Source: Bacillota bacterium (GTDB taxonomy: Bacteria > Bacillota > Clostridia > Acetivibrionales > DTU013). From it: a stretch of DNA of 64,000 bases. Positions 27,324 to 36,198 of the stretch are shown one piece after another. The position numbers were made by a program, and so were the translations under genes. The stretch lies in the NCBI GenBank assembly GCA_023435745.1, contig JAEZMD010000018.1, forward strand, positions 539,724 through 603,723. The letters run 5' to 3'. Numbering within the stretch: position 1 is the stretch's first letter; the number at the start of each line of letters is the position of its first letter. The notes beneath the pieces are model-generated. The model was not told the origin of the DNA, searched no databases, and saw only the letters and a list, made by a program, of their open reading frames with translations.

Positions 27324-27878
27324 TCAGAACTTGATCTGCGGAGCTGCAGCTTCCTTCTCGTCAATGGTGAAGAAGGGCTCTTCAACGAAGTTGAAGCGAT
27401 TTGCAAAAAAACTGGTGGGGAACATCTGCACCGCATTGTTGTAGTCCATCGTCACGTCATTATAAAACTGGCGGGCATAGGTGATCTTGTCCTCAGTTTT
27501 GGTGAGTTCACGCTGCAGCTCCTGAAAGTTTGTGTTGGCCTTCAGCTCAGGATATGCTTCAGCTACGGCGAACAGCCTGCTCAATCCCTGTGACAGCTCT
27601 CCGTTTGCCTTCATGGCATCCTGATGGGAGCCTGCCGACATGAAATTGCTTCTTGCCTGAACAACAGCCTCAAAGGTCTGTTTTTCATGGGCTGCATAAC
27701 CTTTAACCGTTTCGAGGAGATTTGGGATCAGATCAAATCTTCTCTTCAACTGAACGTCGATCTGACTCCAGGAATTCGCTACCTTGTTGCGTTTGTTGAC
27801 CAGGCCGTTGTAGGCGCTGATGGCATAAAGGGCGATTGCTGCCGCAATCAGGACTAAAATAATGATTAATGTTGTCAT
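27324..27878 (-). CDS. lemA: LemA family protein
   Basis: A 184-residue protein. One N-terminal helix (TTLIIILVLIAAAIALYA) anchors it, and the rest is the long helical bundle of LemA, with the signatures AYNGLVNKRNKVANSWSQID, RRFDLIPNLLETVKGYAAHE and AYPELKANTNFQELQ. A GTG/ATG choice arises: the ATG at 27884 touches the AAGGAGG, so the ATG at 27878, six bases on, is preferred. The biochemical function of LemA is not known. It lies 75 bases downstream of a DUF2207 membrane protein; this pairing is common in bacteria and suggests a shared membrane complex. Confidence 0.93.
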   Translation of the reverse strand: MTTLIIILVLIAAAIALYAISAYNGLVNKRNKVANSWSQIDVQLKRRFDLIPNLLETVKGYAAHEKQTFEAVVQARSNFMSAGSHQDAMKANGELSQGLSRLFAVAEAYPELKANTNFQELQRELTKTEDKITYARQFYNDVTMDYNNAVQMFPTSFFANRFNFVEEPFFTIDEKEAAAPQIKF

Positions 27879-27953
27879 ATCCATCCTCCTTGTTATTTTT
27901 ACCTGCCGGCAATGCCGATGGTTTATTACTGTAACTTATCCTGCCTAAATCCA

Positions 27954-29891
27954 CTAAAATGCGCCCCCGCCTCCGCGACCGCCGCCTCCGCCTGAACTGC
28001 CGCCGCTGAAACCGCCTCCACCGCCTGATGAAGAGGAGTTGGTTGAATTCGCCACGGCTCTTGCATGACTGATGGCGCTTTCAACGGTCTCGATCGTTCT
28101 GTCGAAGGTGTTGGTAAAGTTGGCAAAGTTGTTGTAACGGTATCCGTACATATATGTCAGGTGTGTGTTCTGGAGGTCAGTATCAGTGAATACCAGCGGA
28201 AGCTGCTTGATGACCTCTTTAGCTACACCCAGTGAAATAGCATATACCAGATAGTGTTCCCATATAACGATGGAGGGGATTTCTGCCTTATCCAGATGGC
28301 TGAATTCCTTCAGGAAGGTCTTGAAAGCCATCCACATGGCATTCTGCTCATTGCCGTAGGCGGTGCGTCTGTTGAGCCTTACTGAAAAGATGAACATTAT
28401 GACGCCCTGTATGATCAGGGCAACGCCAAACCCCGCTCCTGTCATTGAGGACAATAATATTCCCAGACCAACGAAACCAATGGACGAGAGAATACCGATG
28501 ACTTGCCCTTTGCTGCTTTTTTTATCGAAGAAGTTGTTTTTCTTACCCTCCTCAGTTGCCATTGAGCACCAGCTGTTATAATCGTTGGAGAAGCGGCGTG
28601 CGCCGGATCTGGTTTTTGCATATTCAGTGATCTCATCGAGCATGACGCGGTAGCCGTTCCCGATGGTGCCTATAAACCAGGAGATCAGGAAGGCTTCATG
28701 CTTTTTCAATGGAACATTGGGCGCCTGCGGATTGATTGAAACGACATAATCTTCAATTTCCCTGTCCTTGAATAAGCCTCGCTTTGTATAGACCTCGGTC
28801 GTTAGCAGCAGCTGCTCCTTCCTTACCAGATCCATCAGCGTTGCAGTGATGTCGCGGGTTGCCACATGTCCCATCGTCAGCAGAACGGACATTTCCGCAG
28901 GGGTGTATTCACCGGGCAATTCCCTGTAATACTTCCCGGAAAAGGACGGCCGCAGCTCCTTGTCATACTTGATATACAGATAAATGATCAATGCAAACCA
29001 TGAGAGGAACAAGATGATCCCTACACCGTTGCCGATTGACCTGGCAACAGCCATTCTTTTCTCTTCTGCTTCGCGCCGTTGTTCGTATTCCTCAACCTCG
29101 CGGCGGGCCTGTTCTCTCTCAAGATTGGCCTGCTCGGCCAGCTTTTTTTCATTTGCCATGATTGTCGGCAATTGATCCTTTGCAATGACCCTGCCGGACT
29201 GAGGTACAAGTCTTGTGGGGAAAACAAGAAGAGTTTCGACCATTTCGCCAGGATGTACAGTATCTACTGAAAACTTCACGTTTCGGCCGTCTATTATTTC
29301 GGAAACCCCGAGCAGGGAACCGTGGCCGAATACCTTTATATCTTCCTTCAGCGCACCCTCCGGAAGCCGGATATGAATTGCGACATTGTTCAGAGCAACG
29401 TCCCAGTTCGAATCGATTATTTTTCTATTGAATTCAGCGATGTCATTATATTTTGTAACGACATTTTTAAAGGTATATTTGTAAACAAAGGTTTTCTTCT
29501 CATTGCTTGAGCTTTCATAGACTTTAAACTGAGCGATTTCATCATAGCTTACCACATTATAGCTGCCTGAGCCGGCATTCGCGTCAAGATTAGAGGTGGA
29601 GTTGAGTGTAAGCTCCCTGGTAGCGCCGTTTTCGTCGACCAGCACGCTGATATCCTCAATACCGTCAGTGAGCATGTAGTCCACATCTCTCAAGATGCCG
29701 TTAAAGTTTCCCCGGAAATTGTAGATAAGCCTCTCTTCGATATATGCGGAGCCGTCCGGCTGGATATCGATATTGACAGTGTAGTTGTCTATTGTATAAT
29801 ATCTGTCATCAGCTAATGCGGCCTGCCCGATAGTGAACAGGACAAACAGCAGCACTGTAAGAAGAAATAGCGACCGGTTCCTCTTTTTCAT
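27954..29891 (-). CDS. DUF2207 membrane protein with glycine-rich tail
   Basis: A 645-residue protein. A signal peptide (MKKRNRSLFLLTVLLFVLF, cleavage near ALA-DD) is followed by an extracytoplasmic beta-rich region to about residue 250 with the DUF2207 opening YYTIDNYTVNIDIQPDGSAY. A helix lies at about 290-310, a cytoplasmic part follows, two more helices lie near 460-510, and the C-terminus is a Gly/Ser tract (GGGGGFSGGSSGGGGGRGG). This is the standard DUF2207 architecture. The ATG follows GGAGG. A candidate promoter upstream on this strand has TATAAT at 29938-29933. It precedes lemA in the same operon. The function is unknown; the tail is typical of proteins placed at the membrane surface. 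Confidence 0.9.
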   Translation of the reverse strand: MKKRNRSLFLLTVLLFVLFTIGQAALADDRYYTIDNYTVNIDIQPDGSAYIEERLIYNFRGNFNGILRDVDYMLTDGIEDISVLVDENGATRELTLNSTSNLDANAGSGSYNVVSYDEIAQFKVYESSSNEKKTFVYKYTFKNVVTKYNDIAEFNRKIIDSNWDVALNNVAIHIRLPEGALKEDIKVFGHGSLLGVSEIIDGRNVKFSVDTVHPGEMVETLLVFPTRLVPQSGRVIAKDQLPTIMANEKKLAEQANLEREQARREVEEYEQRREAEEKRMAVARSIGNGVGIILFLSWFALIIYLYIKYDKELRPSFSGKYYRELPGEYTPAEMSVLLTMGHVATRDITATLMDLVRKEQLLLTTEVYTKRGLFKDREIEDYVVSINPQAPNVPLKKHEAFLISWFIGTIGNGYRVMLDEITEYAKTRSGARRFSNDYNSWCSMATEEGKKNNFFDKKSSKGQVIGILSSIGFVGLGILLSSMTGAGFGVALIIQGVIMFIFSVRLNRRTAYGNEQNAMWMAFKTFLKEFSHLDKAEIPSIVIWEHYLVYAISLGVAKEVIKQLPLVFTDTDLQNTHLTYMYGYRYNNFANFTNTFDRTIETVESAISHARAVANSTNSSSSGGGGGFSGGSSGGGGGRGGGGAF

Positions 29892-30009
29892 TTATCAAAC
29901 CTCCTTATTTAGAGACACTAAAATTCTATCACATTATACTTCGGTTTTGTTGTATTTGTTTATTCATTCCTTCTAATTTGTTTCTCATGGTATATTTATA
30001 GACAATTCC

Positions 30010-30082
30010 TTGGACAATATTACTATGGATTGGATAATACAATTTGGGTTGAACAATTTTTAATGGATTGAACAATATTGTT
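30010..30082 (+). repeat. Four TTGRAYAAT direct repeats at 19-20 base spacing
   Basis: Copies start at 30010, 30030, 30049 and 30068 (TTGGACAAT, TTGGATAAT, TTGAACAAT, TTGAACAAT). The last runs into a perfect 12-base palindrome AACAATATTGTT (30071-30082). The array ends 22 bases before the ATG at 30105, so it is a candidate operator. TTGGAC and GATAAT inside it, 17 bases apart, could be a promoter. Confidence 0.6.
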
Positions 30083-30104
30083 ATCGCACAAAAGGAAGGA
30101 AAGA

Positions 30105-30467
30105 ATGAAAGGTAAAGTCAAATACTTGAAATGCTTACTGATCGGGCTTGTCACAGGCCTGGCAAACGGACTTTTCGGCTCCGGTGGAGGAACGATTGCC
30201 GTGCCTGCAATGGTACATTTTCTCGGTGCGCAGGAGCATAAAGCTCACGCAACGGCAATTTCCGTGATTCTTCCGTTGACTGTCGTCAGCTCGGTTTTTT
30301 ATATCTCCAATGGATATGCCGACTGGGGGCTAACGCTGAAGGTTACGCTGGGAGGCCTTGCGGGCGGCTATATAGGGGCAAGGCTGCTGAATATATGTCC
30401 GGATAAGGTGCTCAGAAAGGTTTTTGCATTATTTATGGCAGCTGCCGGAGTAAGGATGATCATGTAG
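30105..30467 (+). CDS. TSUP (TauE/SafE) family half-transporter, first subunit
   Basis: A 120-residue membrane protein with about four helices. The motif GLVTGLANGLFGSGGGTIAVP is the hallmark opening of a TauE/SafE repeat. Full-length members are about 250 residues and contain two such halves, so this is one half. The frame is open from a TTG at 30078, but the ATG at 30105 has AAGGAAGGA upstream. The stop is 63 bases from the second half-gene on the same strand. Together they could form a heterodimer that exports a small sulfonate, sulfite or other organic anion; the substrate is not shown by sequence. Confidence 0.85.
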   Translation: MKGKVKYLKCLLIGLVTGLANGLFGSGGGTIAVPAMVHFLGAQEHKAHATAISVILPLTVVSSVFYISNGYADWGLTLKVTLGGLAGGYIGARLLNICPDKVLRKVFALFMAAAGVRMIM

Positions 30468-30530
30468 CAGACAATCGTAAATCCTATGGCAGCTGGCAGT
30501 AAATCCTGTAGACTGAAAGGCGGAATTGAT

Positions 30531-30908
30531 TTGTTAAGCCCTGAGAATATTCTTCTTTTTTTTATCGGGCTCGCAGCTGGCGTTATCAGCGGGATGGGAA
30601 TGGGCGGGGGCGCCATACTGATACCTGCGCTTGTTCTGACGGTGAAGCCGGAGCAGCACATCGCACAAAGCGTTAATCTGCTTTTCTTTGTGCCGACGGC
30701 AATCATAGCATTAATCATACATATCAGAAACAGGCAGGTTGATTTTAAAATGGCGGTTCCGATCATCCTTTCCGGACTGTGCGGTTCGCTTGCAGGGTCA
30801 TGGCTGGCGGTCGGACTTGCGGAGGGAAGCCTGAAGAAGCTTTTCGGTTATTTCCTGCTGGCAATGAGTGCGTATGAAATGTTCAGGAAGGGCAAAAAGG
30901 AGCGGTAA
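30531..30908 (+). CDS. TSUP (TauE/SafE) family half-transporter, second subunit
   Basis: A 125-residue membrane protein, the second TSUP half, with the repeat motif GLAAGVISGMGMGGGAILIPAL and four helices ending in a basic tail (FRKGKKER). The frame is open from an ATG at 30486, but that start lacks a ribosome binding site; the TTG at 30531 has AAAGGCGGA six bases upstream and starts just before the first helix, so it is preferred. The reading frame differs from the first half and an ordinary stop and spacer lie between, so this looks like two genes and not a recent frameshift. Confidence 0.82.
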   Translation: MLSPENILLFFIGLAAGVISGMGMGGGAILIPALVLTVKPEQHIAQSVNLLFFVPTAIIALIIHIRNRQVDFKMAVPIILSGLCGSLAGSWLAVGLAEGSLKKLFGYFLLAMSAYEMFRKGKKER

Positions 30909-30939
30909 AAAGGAAGAGCCCACAAAAAAGTAGTTTTTA

Positions 30940-30969
30940 TTCACAAAGCGTACACATTAGTGGTATAAT
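30940..30969 (+). promoter_or_regulatory. Sigma-A promoter of rsfS
   Basis: TTCACA and a perfect TATAAT are separated by 18 bases, 34 bases before the start of rsfS. Confidence 0.6.
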
Positions 30970-31002
30970 AATTAATCAATCGGCGCAATGAGGAGGATTG
31001 TT

Positions 31003-31356
31003 TTGGGTATTGACAAAATTGCACAAAAAGCATATGAAATCATGGAAGACAAAAAGGCCAGAAATATCGAAATAATTGATATATCAAGGATTTCCACCCT
31101 GGCGGATTATTTCATGATATGCAGCGGTACCTCCACGATCCACATCAGGACGATCGCAGATGAATTGGATCAGAAAATGGGTGAAGCAGGCTATAACCTG
31201 ATTCATAAGGAAGGGTATGAAAGCGCCAGGTGGGTCCTGCTGGACTTTGGCGAACTTGTGGTTCACATTTTCCACGAAGAGGACAGGAGCTTCTACAATC
31301 TGGAGAGGCTTTGGGCTGACGGCAAATTCAGAACACCGGATGACAACAGGATGTAA
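31003..31356 (+). CDS. rsfS: Ribosomal silencing factor RsfS (Iojap family)
   Basis: A 117-residue protein of standard RsfS length. Diagnostic stretches are IIDISRISTLADYFMICSGTS, GYNLIHKEGYESARWVLLDF and VVHIFHEEDRSFYNLERLW. RsfS binds uL14 on the large ribosomal subunit and stops the subunits joining during starvation. The start is a TTG at 31003 with AGGAGG six bases upstream; an ATG at 30988 lies before that site and would place it inside the gene. In many Bacillota rsfS is near nadD or leuS, which fits the leuS gene downstream. Confidence 0.94.
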   Translation: MGIDKIAQKAYEIMEDKKARNIEIIDISRISTLADYFMICSGTSTIHIRTIADELDQKMGEAGYNLIHKEGYESARWVLLDFGELVVHIFHEEDRSFYNLERLWADGKFRTPDDNRM

Positions 31357-31480
31357 AGGGAATCAACCCGATAACAAGTATAAATAACTATAAAACGCAA
31401 CAAAACGAGGCAACAAAGATATCCCCCAACTGGTATGTATGGGCGGCCAGCCTCGTTGGAATCCACGACAACAGGATGTA
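31342..31480. repeat. 14-bp direct repeat flanking a 111-bp hairpin-bearing insert
   Basis: GACAACAGGATGTA occurs at 31342-31355 and at 31467-31480. Both copies carry the last codons of rsfS and would give its stop (TAA in the first, TAG in the second). The 111 bases between contain a perfect 8-bp stem (AACGAGGC at 31404-31411 with GCCTCGTT at 31450-31457). This looks like an insertion with duplication of its target. There is no T-box motif in the leader. Confidence 0.7.
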
Positions 31481-31502
31481 GCTTGGAAAGGAGCTGTTCG
31501 TA

Positions 31503-33941
31503 TTGGCGTATTCAACAAAAACAGACGCAAAATGGCAGAAAAAATGGGAGAAGACCGGATTGTACAGATTCGACCCTGACAAGGTCAACAAGAAGATGTA
31601 CTGCCTTGAAATGTTTTCATATCCTTCCGGAGCAAACCTCCATGTGGGACATTGGTATAATTACGGACTGACGGACTCGTGGGCAAGGATGAAGAGGATG
31701 CAGGGCTGGAATGTATTTCATCCCCAGGGCTTTGATGCATTCGGACTGCCTGCTGAAAATTATGCGATCAAGACAGGTATTCATCCGAAGGATTCTACAT
31801 TTAACAATATCAGGACGATGGAAGAACAGCTCAAGAAGATGGGAGCTTCGTTCGACTGGAATTATGAAGTTGTTACGTGTGACCCGGAGTATTATAAATG
31901 GACACAGTGGATTTTCCTGAAGCTCTACGAGCATGGCCTTGCCTACAGGAAGAAGGCTCCTGTAAACTGGTGCCCGAGCTGTAAAACCGTACTGGCAAAC
32001 GAGCAGGTTGAAAACGGAGCATGTGAGAGATGTAAAAATGAAGTGACGAAGAAGGACCTTACCCAATGGTTTTTCAAAATAACCGATTATGCGCAGGAGC
32101 TTTTAGACTGTCTGCCTGATCTGGATTGGCCTGAAAAGACGAAGAAGATCCAACAAAACTGGATAGGCAGATCGGAGGGCGCTGAGCTTGTGTTTGACGG
32201 CGCCGACGGGAGCTTTTCCTTCAAGGTGTTCACCACGCGCGCAGACACCCTGTACGGAGTAACATATGTTGTTCTGGCTCCCGAAAATGAATTGGTGGAT
32301 AAGATCACAACGCAGGAGAACAAGGCGGCAGTTGAGCAGTACCGTGATATTTCCAGAAAACAGACGGAAATTGAGAGGCTTTCCACCACCAGAGAAAAGA
32401 CCGGTGTTTTTACCGGGGCCTATGCTATCAATCCTGTAAATGGGGAAAAAGTTCCCGTCTGGATTGCTGACTACGTGCTGGCCGGGTACGGAACGGGCTG
32501 CGTGATGGCTGTTCCCGCGCATGACGACAGGGATTTTGCTTTTGCAAGGAAGTATGATCTTCCCATCAGGCGGGTCATAAAAGGAGAAGCAGGTACTGAT
32601 GATACGCTGCCTTTTGTTGAGGACGGAATCCTGACCGAAAGCGCCGAGTTTAGCGGAGTCGGTTCTGAAGAGGCCCGCAGGGGGATCGTCCGTAAGCTCA
32701 ACGAACAGGGCAGGGGAGAGATGAAAATCAACTACAGGCTCAGGGACTGGCTGGTTTCCAGGCAGCGTTACTGGGGTGCGCCGATCCCTGTGATTCATTG
32801 TGAGCAATGCGGCGCAGTGCCTGTACCGGAAAAGGACCTGCCGGTGGAATTACCATACAATGTTGAATTTAAGCCGGATGGAGAATCCCCTCTTGCCAAA
32901 TGCGATGAATTTATCAATGTGCCTTGCCCGAAGTGCGGCAAGAGTGCAAAGAGAGATCCGGACACGCTGGACACCTTTGTGTGTTCCTCCTGGTATTACC
33001 TGCGCTATGCGGATAATAAGAATGAGAAGGAAGCCTTCAATACCGAGTGGATAGACAAAATGCTGCCTGTTGATAAATATGTCGGCGGTGCGGAGCATGC
33101 CGCAATGCACCTGCTTTATGCAAGATTTTTCACCAAGGCGCTCAGAGATATGGGATACCTGCACTTTGACGAGCCTTTTAAGTCCCTGGTGCATCAGGGC
33201 ACTATCCTGGGACCCGACGGAAACAGGATGAGCAAATCGAAGGGGAATACCATTTCTCCCGACGAATATATCAGCGAGAACGGCTCCGATGTTTTCAGGA
33301 TGTACCTGGCCTTCGGATTTGCATATACGGAGGGCGGGCCCTGGAGCGACGACGGAATAAAAGCAATTTCAAGATTTGTGGGCAGAGTTGAGAGACTTGT
33401 GGAGGGATTGCCGGTAACGGCCGGGCAATCGGATGGCACAATGGGCAGCGAGGAAAAGGAACTTAATTATGTGCGGAATTTTGCCATCAAGGGAGTCACA
33501 GAGGATTCGGAACGATTCCAGTTCAACACCTCGATTGCAAGGATCATGGAATTGGTGAATGCCCTGTATAAATACGATTCTACCGGAGTTAAAAATGCCG
33601 TGCTGTACAGGGATACGATCATAGACCTGCTGAAGCTGACGGCTCCCTTTGCGCCGCATTTGGCCGAGGAACTCTGGGAGAAGATGAACGGGAACTATTC
33701 CATCTTCAATCAGCCGTGGCCGACCTGGGACGAAAAAGCGCTGGTCCGGGATGAGGTTGAAATTGTAGTTCAACTCAACGGTAAGATTAAAGATAAGGTC
33801 ATGCTTCCCTCCGGTCTGGACAAGGCGCAGACGGAAGAGGCGGCAATGGGCAACGATAAGGTCAAGGATATTCTGCAGGGTCTGACGGTGCTTAAGGTGA
33901 TCGCGGTGCCGGGCAGACTGGTCAATATAGTGGTGAAATAA
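31503..33941 (+). CDS. leuS: Leucyl-tRNA synthetase
   Basis: An 812-residue class I synthetase of normal bacterial length. The HIGH-type motif is PSGANLHVGHW at about 40-50 and the KMSKS motif is NRMSKSKGNT at about 576. The CP1 editing domain (about 225-420) has TTRADTLYGVTY and the GTGCVMAVPAHDDRD signature, so mischarged tRNA can be hydrolysed. The start is a TTG at 31503 with GGAAAGGAG upstream. It charges tRNA-Leu in the cytoplasm. It lies 146 bases after rsfS; unlike many Bacillota leuS genes it has no T-box leader here, so it may depend on the rsfS promoter. Confidence 0.97.
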   Translation: MAYSTKTDAKWQKKWEKTGLYRFDPDKVNKKMYCLEMFSYPSGANLHVGHWYNYGLTDSWARMKRMQGWNVFHPQGFDAFGLPAENYAIKTGIHPKDSTFNNIRTMEEQLKKMGASFDWNYEVVTCDPEYYKWTQWIFLKLYEHGLAYRKKAPVNWCPSCKTVLANEQVENGACERCKNEVTKKDLTQWFFKITDYAQELLDCLPDLDWPEKTKKIQQNWIGRSEGAELVFDGADGSFSFKVFTTRADTLYGVTYVVLAPENELVDKITTQENKAAVEQYRDISRKQTEIERLSTTREKTGVFTGAYAINPVNGEKVPVWIADYVLAGYGTGCVMAVPAHDDRDFAFARKYDLPIRRVIKGEAGTDDTLPFVEDGILTESAEFSGVGSEEARRGIVRKLNEQGRGEMKINYRLRDWLVSRQRYWGAPIPVIHCEQCGAVPVPEKDLPVELPYNVEFKPDGESPLAKCDEFINVPCPKCGKSAKRDPDTLDTFVCSSWYYLRYADNKNEKEAFNTEWIDKMLPVDKYVGGAEHAAMHLLYARFFTKALRDMGYLHFDEPFKSLVHQGTILGPDGNRMSKSKGNTISPDEYISENGSDVFRMYLAFGFAYTEGGPWSDDGIKAISRFVGRVERLVEGLPVTAGQSDGTMGSEEKELNYVRNFAIKGVTEDSERFQFNTSIARIMELVNALYKYDSTGVKNAVLYRDTIIDLLKLTAPFAPHLAEELWEKMNGNYSIFNQPWPTWDEKALVRDEVEIVVQLNGKIKDKVMLPSGLDKAQTEEAAMGNDKVKDILQGLTVLKVIAVPGRLVNIVVK

Positions 33942-34013
33942 AGGAAAGTGGGAGCAGTGAGCGATAAAATATTTGCAAACCCCATTACCCCACTATAATA
34001 GGAGGCGAGTGCA

Positions 34014-34736
34014 ATGCTGCACATTGCCATCTGCGATGATATGCCACAGGAGCTTGAACGTGCTGGCAGCCTGCTCAAGAAATACGCCTGTGAGCATATG
34101 CACTATGAAATAAAAATCCAATCGTTCTCCGCCCCTCTGGAGCTGCTTGCTCATGTTGCGGAAAAGGGCGGCTTTGATGTTCTGCTGCTTGATATATATA
34201 TGCCGGGTATTATCGGTACGGAGGCGGCGCGGGAATTGCGAGCTATGGGTGATAAGTGCCAGATTATCTTTCTGACCACATCGCGTGACCATGCGATAGA
34301 CGCTTTTTCGCTGGATGCCGCACATTATCTGGTTAAGCCTTATTCCGAAAAAGAATTCTTTGCAGCACTTAACAAGGTGATGGATAAGTTCACAAAAAAA
34401 GACGAGGTTTATATTACAGTCAAATCAACGGACGGTATCCGCCGCATTGACTTGAGCAGGCTCGTATACACCGAAACAGATAACCATGTGCAAAAATTAT
34501 ATTTCTCTGACGGCTCAGCAATCAGTGTTCGTAAATCCTCAACCGAGCTATTCGAATTGCTTGAAGAAGAACCGCGTTTTTACAAATGCGGCAGTACCTA
34601 TATCATAAATATGGACTACATTGTAGAGCTCTCATCCAAAGGCGTGGCCTTTTCTTCCGGTGTTAGAATTCCGATTCTAAGCCGAAAATACATGGAACTA
34701 AGAAAGCTGTACATGGATTACAGCTGCCGCTTTTGA
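34014..34736 (+). CDS. LytTR response regulator, AgrA type
   Basis: A 240-residue regulator. The receiver domain (1-125) has the acidic pair ICDD and the acceptor Asp in LLLDIYMPGI, with Lys in LVKPYSEKEF. The C-terminal LytTR DNA-binding domain (about 135-235) shows YTETDNHVQKLYF, RKSSTELFELL and RFYKCGSTYIINMDYI. The ATG has an AGGAGGCG site. The kinase gene starts 14 bases downstream. LytTR pairs control surface, competence or bacteriocin genes; here the surface protein gene at 36457 is the nearest candidate target, though a terminator lies between. Confidence 0.93.
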   Translation: MLHIAICDDMPQELERAGSLLKKYACEHMHYEIKIQSFSAPLELLAHVAEKGGFDVLLLDIYMPGIIGTEAARELRAMGDKCQIIFLTTSRDHAIDAFSLDAAHYLVKPYSEKEFFAALNKVMDKFTKKDEVYITVKSTDGIRRIDLSRLVYTETDNHVQKLYFSDGSAISVRKSSTELFELLEEEPRFYKCGSTYIINMDYIVELSSKGVAFSSGVRIPILSRKYMELRKLYMDYSCRF

Positions 34737-34750
34737 GAGGGGGGAGTCTT

Positions 34751-36076
34751 ATGCGTATACTTTTTGGTGTATTGGTGCTCTTGAGGTTTTTACAAACGGC
34801 AGCTTTCATCAGTCTGTTTTTCTTTTCGCTCATAAAGCTGAAAGAGCCGAAAAGAAGACGTGTCGCAATTACAGTTGCGATTTATATTGCGGTTGCCGGG
34901 GCATATTGTGCCTTTCTATTTGTATACGGACAGGAGATGACGGAACGCCTGATTATACCCGTCGAAATCGGGCTGTGTTTTATTCTGCTTATCATCTGCT
35001 CCGCGGACAAATGGGCAATATCGCTTTTTGTCATGTTCACTCAGTTCAATTTGTTCCTTGGAATATCCTATCTTTCGGATGTGTGCACCATTGAAGCATC
35101 AGGACTCACGTATCAGATTGAGTATTTACTATACCGAACGGTACTGTTCGGCGCACTTTTGTTTTTCAATTTCAAATATTTTCGTCCTCGATTCCGCAGG
35201 CTGGTGGACATTCTGGGAAAAGAGTGGAATTTAATCACTTTGGCAGCCTTCTTCTTCTATGTTCTGGAGGCCGTTATTCTATATGTTCCGCGTTTGTACT
35301 GGTATGAATCGGATAACCGCTGGTATCTCGTCGCAAGCTCTTATCTGGTATTCTTGGGTGTCTACTGGCTGATATTTCAGTCAATCGGTGCAGTTGTGGA
35401 GAAATATGAGGGGAAGGAGAGGGAGAACATCCTATCTCTTCAAAACAAAATGTGGGAGGAACAAATAGAGGAGCAGAAAAATGCGGTTAATGCTGCCCGC
35501 CGTGACCGCCATGATCTTCGCCATCACTACGACATGCTTTTATCTATGCTGGAGGACGGGAAAACACATGAAGCGGTTTCCTATTTGAACGCTCAGACGC
35601 AAAGGGCGGAAAGCGTGGTTCTTGCAGGTGTCTGCGAACACCTGGCGGCGAATGCCATCCTGTCAAGATGGGAAGTGCGGGCAAGGGAGAACGGCATTAA
35701 AACCGAAATAGGCGCGAGTATTCCCGCAAGCATTCCTATGGATGAGGTTTCACTGGTTGGCATCCTTGCAAACTCGTTTGAAAATGCTGTGGAGGGCTGC
35801 TTGCGTACACCTGAAGGCACGGTGAGATTTATCACTGTAAATATCGCATATTCCGTTTATAACGGAGCCGGAAAGCTTCACATTGCATTCGAAAACTCAT
35901 GCACGGATAACATCGTTTTTGAAAGTGACCTCCCAAAATCACAAAAGTCCGGCGGTGGAACCGGAACAAAGAGTATTTCCTACGCCGCTGAAAGGTACAA
36001 CGGTATGGTGGAATTTACCGCGCAAGACGGTGTGTTCAGGACGCGCGTTTTGCTCCACCTGTCGCAGCAAGTCTAA
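34751..36076 (+). CDS. GHKL-family sensor kinase, AgrC type
   Basis: A 441-residue kinase. The first 210 residues contain about six or seven membrane helices with no large outside loop, as in AgrC-type peptide sensors. A coiled coil (EEQIEEQKNAVNAARRDRHD) carries the phospho-acceptor His in RHDLRHHYDM. The ATPase domain shows the N-box SFENAVEGC and a glycine loop near GGGTGTKS. The frame is open from 34733, but the ATG at 34751 follows GGGGGAG. It is translated right after the LytTR regulator, so they form one system. The signal is unknown; no pro-peptide gene was found beside it. Confidence 0.9.
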   Translation: MRILFGVLVLLRFLQTAAFISLFFFSLIKLKEPKRRRVAITVAIYIAVAGAYCAFLFVYGQEMTERLIIPVEIGLCFILLIICSADKWAISLFVMFTQFNLFLGISYLSDVCTIEASGLTYQIEYLLYRTVLFGALLFFNFKYFRPRFRRLVDILGKEWNLITLAAFFFYVLEAVILYVPRLYWYESDNRWYLVASSYLVFLGVYWLIFQSIGAVVEKYEGKERENILSLQNKMWEEQIEEQKNAVNAARRDRHDLRHHYDMLLSMLEDGKTHEAVSYLNAQTQRAESVVLAGVCEHLAANAILSRWEVRARENGIKTEIGASIPASIPMDEVSLVGILANSFENAVEGCLRTPEGTVRFITVNIAYSVYNGAGKLHIAFENSCTDNIVFESDLPKSQKSGGGTGTKSISYAAERYNGMVEFTAQDGVFRTRVLLHLSQQV

Positions 36077-36122
36077 AATCCGACAATAACCCGACATTTA
36101 CGCCAAATATTATGCAATTACG

Positions 36123-36152
36123 CCACGGCCGGTTTTAGGCCGTGGTTTTCTT
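36123..36152 (+). terminator. Rho-independent terminator after the two-component pair
   Basis: A perfect 8-bp GC-rich stem (CCACGGCC with GGCCGTGG) closes a seven-base loop and is followed by TTTTCTT. Confidence 0.85.
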
Positions 36153-36198
36153 GTATAATCCATACTAAATAATTGGCGTTGAGGAAGTGACTTTGTAG

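Noticed and set aside
29400..29420. A GTTCGAATC stretch that looks like a tRNA T-loop
   Set aside because: It is inside the DUF2207 coding frame and no cloverleaf forms around it.
31357..31502. A T-box riboswitch before leuS
   Set aside because: No AGGGTGG-type motif or terminator is present; the hairpin there belongs to the duplicated insert.
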